Virus record (IMG/VR): IMGVR_UViG_3300023093_000009
Location: 1 to 20,801 of that record
Direction: 5' to 3' (one strand)
Length of the DNA stretch: 20,801 bases
Source: a virus
Shown here one piece after another: positions 1 through 6,077 of the stretch (positions are counted from its first letter, which is position 1; every line of letters starts with the position of its first letter). The notes below the pieces were generated by a model. That model worked only from the letters and a program-made list of their open reading frames with translations. It did no database searches and was not told the DNA's origin. The translations under genes and the position numbers were made by a program.

Positions 1-378
1 GAGCAGGTCGGTGCCGAGACCATCATCGCGAAGGCAACACCCACGCCGCCCGCCGCGCTGGGCCGCTCATTCTCGATCGCCCGAGCGGCCCGCATCCTCT
101 CCGGAGATCCCGCCATCGAACTCGGCCAGGACTCGCTCTTCCTCGCCATGAAGGCCAAGGGCTGGGTGCAACGCATCGACGGCATCTGGCGCCCGTCGGA
201 AGACCTCGTGAAGATCGGCTTCCTCGTCCGCCAGCCGAAGCGCATTCCAGGGCAGCGCCAGCTGTACCCGCAGATCCGCATCACCGAGGCGGGCATGCAG
301 TCGCTTCACCGCGAACTGCAGGGCGTCGCGACCCTCAACCTCTCCGAAACCCCGCACCTCACACTCCTGGAGATCTGA
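1..378 (+). CDS. Phage antirepressor, KilAC (ANT) domain, 5'-truncated
   Basis: The frame is open from base 1, so the start codon lies outside the window; 125 residues and the stop are present. The sequence reads as a KilAC domain: an entry helix containing SFSIARAARIL, then GQDSLFLAMKAKGWVQR, a short hairpin around DGIWRP, and a basic C-terminal part with RQLYPQIRITEAGMQSLHR. In this family the domain sits at the C-terminus of BRO/Rha/AntA-type antirepressors, which relieve phage repressor action during induction. The missing N-terminus would show which type is present. The next gene overlaps the stop by one base (TGATG), so this is the first visible gene of the early operon. The family call is from motif resemblance and is fairly secure; the exact role is inferred. 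Confidence 0.82.
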   Translation, partial: EQVGAETIIAKATPTPPAALGRSFSIARAARILSGDPAIELGQDSLFLAMKAKGWVQRIDGIWRPSEDLVKIGFLVRQPKRIPGQRQLYPQIRITEAGMQSLHRELQGVATLNLSETPHLTLLEI

Positions 379-656
379 TGACACAGCCAGACCCCGACAT
401 CACCGAAACACTGCTCGCCCCCGCATCCGGACTCGTCCACGCCACCAGCGTCAACGCGCTCGCGGCAGTAGGCATGACGGCGGGCGGAAACACCCCGCCT
501 TGCGTCATGGTCGACATCGTCGGCTACACCAACGCCCCTCTGGTCGACCGCAAGGAAGCGAAGCTCGCCTTCACCGTGCCTCTCGACGGTGCGCTAGCTC
601 TCGCCAGACAGCTCATCCTGGCGATCGAGACCCACTCGAAGCGGGCCGGCCAGTGA
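378..656 (+). CDS. Hypothetical protein, 92 aa
   Basis: A 92-residue protein whose ATG overlaps the upstream TGA by one base. The N-terminus is acidic and polar. The middle (MVDIVGYTNAPLVDR, AKLAFTVPL) looks like two or three beta strands, followed by a C-terminal helix (GALALARQLILAIETHSKR). No cysteine cluster, membrane segment or catalytic motif is visible. The next gene starts at a GTG inside this gene's stop region. I do not recognise the family. Coding is supported by the tight coupling to both neighbours and a clean GC-rich codon pattern. Confidence 0.8.
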   Translation: MTQPDPDITETLLAPASGLVHATSVNALAAVGMTAGGNTPPCVMVDIVGYTNAPLVDRKEAKLAFTVPLDGALALARQLILAIETHSKRAGQ

Positions 657-832
657 CCCGCCGCATCGTGCGCGCGATCGCGCTCATCGCCGTCCTCGCG
701 TTCTTCTGGTGGACCGCCTCGGCCGCGACGCTGCAGTCGCCTGGCTGGATGATCCTTGTCGCGATCGCGACACCTATCAGCCTGTTCATCACTATCGCGC
801 TCCTGCGTCGACGTGATCTCGGAGAGCTCTGA
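653..832 (+). CDS. Small membrane protein, two transmembrane segments, 59 aa
   Basis: Starts at GTG 653, a 4-base GTGA overlap with the previous stop, and ends with a TGA that overlaps the next ATG by one base. The 59 residues contain two hydrophobic spans, about residues 6-22 (ending FFWW) and 31-51. Basic residues lie at both ends (RR near the start, LRRRD after the second span), which suggests both termini are cytoplasmic. A longer in-frame ATG at 500 exists but would run wholly through the preceding gene, so the coupled GTG is preferred. Function unknown; small membrane proteins are common in phage early regions. Confidence 0.72.
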   Translation: MTRRIVRAIALIAVLAFFWWTASAATLQSPGWMILVAIATPISLFITIALLRRRDLGEL

Positions 833-1116
833 TGGGTGCGAACGATACCGGCGAGCAGCTGCAGGCCGCGATCGCCGAATGCATCCTGCTCGAGCAGGAG
901 ATCTCGCGCCTGCAACAGGAACTAGAGACGCGCCCTGCACTCACCATCGAGCAGATTCTCGCGCTCGCCACCCACTTCGACCTCCTGCAGGAGAACGCCA
1001 AGACCCTCGGCGAAAAGGTGCTCACCCCTAGCGACCTTCACACTGCGGTCGAGGCCATCTGGAAAGCCGCTGACACGATCATCCTCGCCGCCCGCGCGGA
1101 GCGGGTCAGGAGATGA
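832..1116 (+). CDS. Hypothetical helical protein, 94 aa
   Basis: A 94-residue protein predicted to be almost all helical. The first 35 residues (LLEQEISRLQQELETR) have a heptad-like pattern of Leu/Ile with Glu/Gln, which suggests a short coiled coil and possible dimer formation. The C-terminal half (TAVEAIWKAADTIILAARAERVRR) is amphipathic and ends basic. Its ATG overlaps the previous stop by one base and its TGA lies inside the ATGA of the next gene. I see no enzyme motif and do not recognise the family. Confidence 0.8.
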   Translation: MGANDTGEQLQAAIAECILLEQEISRLQQELETRPALTIEQILALATHFDLLQENAKTLGEKVLTPSDLHTAVEAIWKAADTIILAARAERVRR

Positions 1117-1838
1117 CCGCCGCATTCGTCTGCCCGGACGACCACGCTCACGGCGACAAGACGACCTGCCGCATCAGTCATGGGTGCCGTTGCACGCCAT
1201 GCATGCTGCGCGCAGCAACTGACAACGCGCGGCGCCGGCGCCTCGCCGCATACGGCCTCGACAACAAGACCACCCGCCCCGCGATCGGCGTCCGGCGCCG
1301 CATGCAAGCACTCGCCGCGCTCGGTTGGAGTGTCGACGAGCTTGCGGCCATGGCGGGCATCAGTCCGAGGACCGCTGACCACTGGACCATGGGCGCCGGC
1401 GCCAGAGTTTTCAAGCGCACCTTCGACAGGGTCGACGCGCTCTACGAGCGGCTCTGGAACACCCCGCCTACACCGACGGAGCCGATCGGTCGCCGTCGCC
1501 GCACGATGGCTCTCGCCCGGGCTGCAGAACACAACTGGGTGCTGCCACTGGCGTGGGACGACATCGACACCGACGAGACGCCGCCCATCCCGGACGAGGC
1601 TCCCATCGATGAGGTCGACCACGCTCGCGTCGCGCTCGCGATCGACGGGATCCGCCTCGAGCTCACACGCGCGGAGCGGCTCCTGGTCGTCGAGCAACTG
1701 AACGCGTGGGCGTACCCGGACGGCGCGATCGCCGAGCAGCTCGGGTGCGCCATCAGGACGATCGAGCGCGATCGCGAAGTCCTCGGGCTGCCGGCAGCTG
1801 TGGGTGCCGACAAGCAACCGATCGGTCGAGCAGCATGA
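1113..1838 (+). CDS. Cys-rich N-terminus plus two HTH domains, DNA-binding protein
   Basis: A 241-residue protein with three visible parts. Residues 7-30 form a cysteine cluster (C7, C19, C25, C27, C30 with His at 11, 13 and 23) that looks metal-binding, followed by a basic stretch RRRR. Residues 61-100 are a helix-turn-helix (RRRMQALAALGWSVDELA, then GISPRTADHW). After a linker comes the signature LPLAWDDID near residue 148. Residues 184-230 form a second HTH resembling sigma region 4 (TRAERLLVV, then DGAIAEQLGCAIRTIERDRE). This is a recurrent actinobacteriophage DNA-binding architecture, and its first half is repeated in the gene at 2305-3750. A regulatory role in the early region is likely; the target is unknown. 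Confidence 0.82.
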   Translation: MTAAFVCPDDHAHGDKTTCRISHGCRCTPCMLRAATDNARRRRLAAYGLDNKTTRPAIGVRRRMQALAALGWSVDELAAMAGISPRTADHWTMGAGARVFKRTFDRVDALYERLWNTPPTPTEPIGRRRRTMALARAAEHNWVLPLAWDDIDTDETPPIPDEAPIDEVDHARVALAIDGIRLELTRAERLLVVEQLNAWAYPDGAIAEQLGCAIRTIERDREVLGLPAAVGADKQPIGRAA

Positions 1839-2140
1839 CCATCAGCACCCGACAGGCCACGAGACTCCGTCTCGGCGTCACTGCGGCACTGGACACTTTC
1901 TTCCTCCCGGACCCGTACCACCGTCAGTTGTTCCGCCACAGCCACACAGCTGCCGGCAAGGCGTACTACCGGGTGCTGCTGCACGGCCTTGTGAAGCAGC
2001 GCGCCCGCGTCCTCGGCTTTGTTGCTCAGACCCAGTACGCCAACGAGGAGAACGGCGGCGACATCGTCTGGCGCGATGACGAGGTCGATGTCCTGCTCGA
2101 GCACATCCGCCGCACCCTCACCGAACTGCACGAGCCATGA
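1835..2140 (+). CDS. Hypothetical protein, 101 aa
   Basis: A 101-residue protein starting at an ATG in ATGA overlap with the preceding HTH gene and itself overlapped by the next ATG. It is helical and rich in aromatic and His residues (DTFFLPDPYHRQLFRHSH, then GKAYYRVLLHGLVKQR), with an acidic C-terminal third (WRDDEVDVLLEHIRRTL). There is no signal peptide, membrane segment or cysteine. I do not recognise the family and assign no function; position alone puts it in the early operon. Confidence 0.8.
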   Translation: MTISTRQATRLRLGVTAALDTFFLPDPYHRQLFRHSHTAAGKAYYRVLLHGLVKQRARVLGFVAQTQYANEENGGDIVWRDDEVDVLLEHIRRTLTELHEP

Positions 2141-2295
2141 GCCCCCGGCTAGCCGGCTTCCTGGTGCTCGCACTCATCGCGTTCGCACTCTTCGCCGGCG
2201 TGGCCTTCGCCCTCGAGAACCACCAAGAGCAGCAGATCGCTCCAACCCCCACACCGACCCCCACCTTCACGGAGCAGCAGCTCCCCACCCTCTAG
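2137..2295 (+). CDS. Single-span membrane protein with Pro/Thr tail, 52 aa
   Basis: The ATG at 2137 overlaps the upstream stop (ATGA). The 52-residue product has a basic N-terminus (MSPR), one hydrophobic span at about residues 5-26 (LAGFLVLALIAFALFAGVAF), and a tail of alternating Pro and Thr (PTPTPTPTF). Charge distribution places the N-terminus in the cytoplasm and the tail outside. It could also be read as a small secreted protein with an uncleaved signal. Function unknown. Confidence 0.7.
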   Translation: MSPRLAGFLVLALIAFALFAGVAFALENHQEQQIAPTPTPTPTFTEQQLPTL

Positions 2296-2304
2296 GAGCC
2301 CCCG

Positions 2305-3750
2305 ATGGCCAGATCCAGAGTCCTCCCGTCCGACCCTGCCTTCCCCCACGGCATCGCCACTGGCGTCTCGCGCGGCTGCACCGACGAAGCCAGCTGCCCC
2401 GGCAACGAACACGGCGTCACCTGCCGGCAGGCGCTGCGCGACTACCAGAACAATCTGCGCGCGAAGAAAAGCGGCAAGGCAGAGCTAAAGATGACCCCAC
2501 CCGCACCCGTCGATGCCGTCGCGGTGGAGCGTACGTTCTTGCCTCCTGCTCCCGACCCGGAGCAGGCAACGCCGCTGCTCGGCGATCGGATCGACGCCGA
2601 GGTCGAAGCGATCGCCGACGAGGCCAACCGGGAGCTCGCGCCGACCCTCGTCGCGCCCAAGCCGGCGCCGGCGAAGGTCGAAGGGATGACCGCAGCGCGC
2701 GGCACCACCCGCCGCCTGCAGGCGCTGTGCTGGATGGGTTACACGCCGGTCGAGCTCGCCCACCACACACAGATCTCCGTCGACGCAATCTGGTGGCTGC
2801 TGTTCAGCCCACCAGAGCAGGTGAAAGATGTCACCCACCGGGTGATCGTGAACACCTTCCAGAAGCTCCGCGAACAGCCGAAGAACACCAACGAGGGCGC
2901 GCCCGGCTGGTCGACCAGCAACGCGCGCATCCGCGACCTCGCAGCCGCACGGAAGTGGGCGGGTCCGTACGCGTGGGAGAACATCGATTCCGACCCGGAA
3001 CCCGAGCGCACCCTCGACCCCGGCGTCGGCACTCGCGGCCGCGAGCAACAGGTCAAGGACAAGAAGATCGCGAAGCTCGAGAAGGAACTCGAGACGGCGA
3101 ACGCGAACCTCGCGTCGGTCACAAATCACTTCACCAAGGTCGAGGCCAGCCCACCCGTCCGCGGCGTACCTGAGTTCCCTGGCAGCGAAACCTCCGACGG
3201 CATGAACGCCTACCAGCTGGCGAACGAGCTCAACACCGCCCACACTCGCGCGGCCGACCTGGAAGAGCAGCTCACGGACCGCGCAGAGCGCATCAAGTCG
3301 CTCGAGGAAGATCTGAGCCACCACCGCGACGCACTCCTCGCCAGCAGCGAGGACCTCGCAGACCTGCAGAAGCGGCTCGAGGAAGTACACGGCACCAGTA
3401 CCCAACTCACTGCTCACTCGGCCGAGATCATCCGCCTCGAGCACGACCTGGCCGTCACGATCGCCGAACTCCTGCATACCGGCCGGCTTTTGGAGGGCGA
3501 GCGCAACAAGCACGAGACGACCCGAAACGAGCTCGCCGACCTGGAGACGCAGCACGACGTACTCGAGGTAGTCACGGAGCGGAAACTGGGCGAACAGCAG
3601 AAGACGATCGCCGCCCTACGCGAGGTTGTCGACCAGCACGCACGGGATTACGACGTGCGCGGCACTGACGTGGCCGCCCCCGCGACTTTCTCGCCGGCGC
3701 CCGGTGTCACCATCACCGTCCATGTGCACGGCCCCGCAGATGCCAGATGA
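2305..3750 (+). CDS. HTH protein with long C-terminal coiled coil, 481 aa
   Basis: The ATG is preceded by AGGAG at 2294-2298 with six bases of spacing, so this gene has its own good ribosome site. The N-terminus (about residues 14-45) has cysteines in GCTDEASCPG and VTCRQAL, probably metal-binding. Residues 136-165 form an HTH (RRLQALCWMGYTPVELAHH). The signature AWENID follows at about residue 223, matching AWDDID in the gene at 1113-1838, so the two share a module. From residue 251 to about 443 the protein is a long heptad-rich coiled coil (KIAKLEKELE, LEEQLTDRAERIKSLEEDL), broken by a Pro/Gly-rich segment near 275-295. It may be a DNA-binding oligomer or bridging protein; that is inference. 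Confidence 0.8.
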   Translation: MARSRVLPSDPAFPHGIATGVSRGCTDEASCPGNEHGVTCRQALRDYQNNLRAKKSGKAELKMTPPAPVDAVAVERTFLPPAPDPEQATPLLGDRIDAEVEAIADEANRELAPTLVAPKPAPAKVEGMTAARGTTRRLQALCWMGYTPVELAHHTQISVDAIWWLLFSPPEQVKDVTHRVIVNTFQKLREQPKNTNEGAPGWSTSNARIRDLAAARKWAGPYAWENIDSDPEPERTLDPGVGTRGREQQVKDKKIAKLEKELETANANLASVTNHFTKVEASPPVRGVPEFPGSETSDGMNAYQLANELNTAHTRAADLEEQLTDRAERIKSLEEDLSHHRDALLASSEDLADLQKRLEEVHGTSTQLTAHSAEIIRLEHDLAVTIAELLHTGRLLEGERNKHETTRNELADLETQHDVLEVVTERKLGEQQKTIAALREVVDQHARDYDVRGTDVAAPATFSPAPGVTITVHVHGPADAR

Positions 3751-4007
3751 GCAGCGCGACTCGCCGCCACCACGTCCTCTCCGAGGCCCTCGTCGACGTC
3801 CACATCAAGAACCAGCGCGCAGCCTCCCGGCGCACCTACACCCGCGCCGACCAATGGCTCATCCGCCACGTCAGCACCCACAACTGGATCGCCTACCCCG
3901 CAGCACCAGGCGTCCACGTGTCGCTCTTCCCGCCAGTCCCATACCTCCCGTTCGACAGCCAGAAGGCCGCGCTCGCCGAGGTGCTCCGAAGGGTTTACAG
4001 CAAGTGA
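3747..4007 (+). CDS. Hypothetical protein, 86 aa
   Basis: Begins at an ATG in ATGA overlap with the coiled-coil gene and ends inside the GTG start of the replication initiator. The 86 residues are basic, with HIKNQRAASRRTYTRADQWL predicted helical and a Pro-rich segment (PPVPYLPFD) before a final helix. Placement just before the initiator, and the basic character, would fit a small DNA-associated protein, but there is no recognisable domain and no function is claimed. Confidence 0.75.
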   Translation: MSSATRRHHVLSEALVDVHIKNQRAASRRTYTRADQWLIRHVSTHNWIAYPAAPGVHVSLFPPVPYLPFDSQKAALAEVLRRVYSK

Positions 4008-4810
4008 GCATCCGCCACCTCATCGCCGCGATGGACCTCCAGTGGCTCTACGAGGAGCACGAGACCGAAGACGGCCGCCCCGTGAAACTGTCGCCGTCCC
4101 ACAAGCTCGCGCTCGCCGCGGTCGCCGACGACGCTTCCGACAAGACCGACCACTCGTTCCCGGGCCTTGAGAAGGTGCAGAAGTGGGCTGGTGTGGGCAA
4201 GCGTCGCGCGCTAGAGCTCATCCAGGATCTGACCGCTGCGACGTACCTCGAATCGATCGCCGCCGGCTTTCCTGGCAAGCGAGCGGTGTACAAGGTCAAT
4301 ATCCCGAAGGCCGGCGCGATCGCCTCGGCTGAAATGGCGCCCGAGCCTGTGGATAACTCCCAAATAATGGGTGCGGAATCTCGCACTTCTCAAATAATGG
4401 GTGCGGAGATTCGCGAAAACGCGCGAGATCTCGCACCCCTCTCCTTAGACCCTCTCCTGATTAAACAATCACCTAGGAGAACAACCACAGAGTCTGTGGA
4501 TAACTCCAGCGTCGGTGACGACCAGGATTCAGATTCACCGAAGCTGGGGCTGCTGGCTCGGCGTCGTCAGCGCAAGATCGGCCGGGAGCTCGACCACAAC
4601 CGGATCTTCGCTCACGCGGCGACGATGCTCGCCGACATCCCCGAGGTCGACCGGCGGCGCATCGCGACGATGCTGGCCTTCGCCGTCCTGGCCTATCCCG
4701 CCGCCAAGGGCGAGTCGGTCACCGCACCGACCGCGTACGTGCTCCGGGCCTTCGAGAACGACCCGTTCGTCTGGCAGAAGCGCGGCATGGACATGTGGGC
4801 CGAGTCATGA
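4004..4810 (+). CDS. Phage replication initiator, winged-helix protein with internal origin
   Basis: GTG 4004 overlaps the previous stop (GTGA) and gives 268 residues; longer upstream readings in this frame run through two other genes and are rejected. Residues about 28-100 form a winged-helix domain (SPSHKLALAAVADDAS, then FPGLEKVQKWAGVGKRRALE, then a wing around GFPGKRAVYKV) of the type seen in phage replication initiators. Residues 115-170 are a low-complexity linker with PVDNS, a duplicated QIMGAE and a second VDNS. The C-terminal part (HAATMLADIPEVDRRRIATM, then YVLRAFENDPFVW) is helical. The linker-coding DNA holds DnaA boxes and repeats, the arrangement known from lambda O. The role is to bind the origin and recruit the host replication machinery. 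Confidence 0.78.
   Translation: MSIRHLIAAMDLQWLYEEHETEDGRPVKLSPSHKLALAAVADDASDKTDHSFPGLEKVQKWAGVGKRRALELIQDLTAATYLESIAAGFPGKRAVYKVNIPKAGAIASAEMAPEPVDNSQIMGAESRTSQIMGAEIRENARDLAPLSLDPLLIKQSPRRTTTESVDNSSVGDDQDSDSPKLGLLARRRQRKIGRELDHNRIFAHAATMLADIPEVDRRRIATMLAFAVLAYPAAKGESVTAPTAYVLRAFENDPFVWQKRGMDMWAES
4347..4507 (+). other. Candidate replication origin inside the initiator gene
   Basis: Two copies of CTGTGGATAACTCC (4347-4360 and 4494-4507) each contain TGTGGATAA, the exact complement of the consensus DnaA box TTATCCACA. Between them lie two 17-bp direct repeats (CAAATAATGGGTGCGGA at 4361-4377 and 4391-4407, a 30-bp period). Three 16-bp related blocks follow the pattern GTGCG..ATCTCGCAC at 4371-4386, 4401-4416 and 4421-4436, the last containing the 12-bp palindrome GCGAGATCTCGC. 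Next comes a locally AT-rich stretch (GATTAAACAATC, 4459-4470). Rare A/T-ending codons such as ATA appear only here. The layout matches initiator-gene origins of lambdoid type. Function is inferred. Confidence 0.68.
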
Positions 4811-5148
4811 GCCAGATCGATCAGGAACTCCGCGAAGAGCTCGAGCAGCTGCACGCCGACGTCGACAGGGCCCTCACCAACCAGGTCATCGAGCAGCTCG
4901 AGTTCGCTCCGCCGTGTGTCGGCTGGCCTAACGGCGAATGCGAGCAGGGCGCAACCGTGATCGTCTCATGCCGAAGCTGCATGGCTAGCGCGTTCTTCTG
5001 CGACAGCTGCATCGAAAAGCTGCGCAGCATCACCGGCACCTGGTGGATGCGTCGCTCCGGCCGGGTCTTCGAGTGCAACCGCTGCCTCACCCACGCGTCG
5101 AGCTTCGACAAGGGCTACAGCGTCAGCCGGATCAGCGGGCGAGCATGA
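4807..5148 (+). CDS. Zinc-ribbon-like protein, 113 aa
   Basis: Starts at ATG 4807 in ATGA overlap with the initiator; an in-frame ATG four codons upstream is less well placed. The product has a helical N-terminus (residues 5-33) and then three CxxC pairs: C55/C58 (CRSC), C65/C68 (CDSC) and C90/C93 (CNRC), with further cysteines at 37 and 45. This spacing is typical of zinc ribbons or treble-clef structural zinc sites. The aromatic-basic segment TWWMRRSGRVF lies between the pairs. It probably binds nucleic acid or protein, and its place between the initiator and the resolvase suggests a replication or recombination role. The exact family is not recognised. Confidence 0.78.
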   Translation: MSQIDQELREELEQLHADVDRALTNQVIEQLEFAPPCVGWPNGECEQGATVIVSCRSCMASAFFCDSCIEKLRSITGTWWMRRSGRVFECNRCLTHASSFDKGYSVSRISGRA

Positions 5149-5648
5149 CCACCGAACGCGCCCTGGTCGACCTCGAGAAGGTCCGCACCGACACCACCGC
5201 TGGCTGGCTCGAGCAGCTGCTCGGCGAGGGAATGACAGAAGCCGCAGCGTCCCGCGTCACGCGTGACGAATGGGTGCTCGACTTCGGCTACGCGAGGCCA
5301 CCGATCAGCCCCAACGGGTCCCGAGGCAACCACCACACCCACGCCCGGAAGGTACGCGATGTTCGTACCGTCGCGACCTACAAAGCCCGCAGTGCGAAGA
5401 TCCCGACCCTGCCGCGGATCCGCGCCGAGCTCACCTGGTTCGTTCGCGATCGCATTCGCCGCGACCCGGTCAACCTGGCCCTCGTGCTCAAGGCCATGGT
5501 CGACGGCCTCGTGACCGCCGGCATCGTCACCGACGACACCCCCGACCTCGTCGACACCCCGATGCCGACCATCGTCCGCGTCGACGCCACCAAGAACCCC
5601 GAAGCGTGGATGGAACTCCGCGTCACCCCCTGGGAGGGCCTCGCATGA
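5145..5648 (+). CDS. RusA-like Holliday junction resolvase with altered active site
   Basis: ATG 5145 overlaps the upstream stop (ATGA); 167 residues. The C-terminal two thirds fit the RusA family: the entry motif PPISPNGSRGNHHTHARKVR, a basic strand-helix segment (VRDRIRRDP), the core DPVN at 107-110, K116, the helix KAMVDGLVTAGIV, and the acidic pair D130-D131 followed by TPDLV. RusA enzymes are homodimeric metal-dependent nucleases that cut four-way junctions. The usual DxDN is DPVN here: the second aspartate is valine (V109, GTC, one base from GAC). In E. coli RusA this position (Asp72) is essential, so activity may be lost or altered. The N-terminal 45 residues are an extra helical segment. 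Confidence 0.75.
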   Translation: MTTERALVDLEKVRTDTTAGWLEQLLGEGMTEAAASRVTRDEWVLDFGYARPPISPNGSRGNHHTHARKVRDVRTVATYKARSAKIPTLPRIRAELTWFVRDRIRRDPVNLALVLKAMVDGLVTAGIVTDDTPDLVDTPMPTIVRVDATKNPEAWMELRVTPWEGLA

Positions 5649-6028
5649 GCGACGAAAGAGATCTCGACGAGCGCGCCCGCGACATCACGTTGCGCACCTT
5701 CACCCGCCGGCCGAAGTGCGACAAGCCCACCGACACGACGCCGTGCCTGCTCGAGCGGAACCACCACGGCGACTGCAAAGGCCGGCCGACGATCGCCCAG
5801 GTCGTCACCTTCGAAGCCGAGAACGCCACCACCCACGGCGGCGTGAAGGAAGAGCGCATCCGCGCCGTGTTCGGGATCTCCGCGCCGCGCTACTACCAGC
5901 TGCTGCATCACTACATCACCACCGACGAGGCGCACCAACTCGACCCGATCACCGTGCACCGGATCCTCCGCACCACCGCGGCCGCAGCTACCGCCCGCCA
6001 ACGCCGCGAGTTCCCGCCTCGCCCCTAA
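5645..6028 (+). CDS. DUF3263-like protein with N-terminal Cys/His motif
   Basis: ATG 5645 overlaps the RusA-like gene (ATGA); 127 residues. The N-terminal part has C25, C34, H40, H41 and C44 (PKCDKP, TPCLLERNHHGDC), a possible metal site. Residues about 63-110 (GGVKEERIRAVFGISAPRYY, then LDPITVHRILRTT) match the pattern of DUF3263, a small actinobacterial domain: a helix, a turn with a Gly-Ile-Ser-like step, the aromatic YY, then a DP-containing helix. DUF3263 resembles an HTH, but its function is not established. This is the last gene of the tightly coupled block; 49 non-coding bases follow. Confidence 0.7.
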   Translation: MSDERDLDERARDITLRTFTRRPKCDKPTDTTPCLLERNHHGDCKGRPTIAQVVTFEAENATTHGGVKEERIRAVFGISAPRYYQLLHHYITTDEAHQLDPITVHRILRTTAAAATARQRREFPPRP

Positions 6029-6077
6029 CTCCACCGACCCACAGCGCACCACCCACCCCGATGAAAGGCAACACACC

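Noticed and set aside
1038-1817. A 259-codon leftward frame
   Set aside because: It is antisense to the Cys-rich double-HTH gene, which has motifs and stop-start coupling on both sides.
2019-3173. A 384-codon rightward frame overlapping the HTH coiled-coil gene
   Set aside because: Its translation is Arg/Pro/His-rich, as expected of a shifted GC-rich frame, while the overlapping frame has an HTH and a regular coiled coil.
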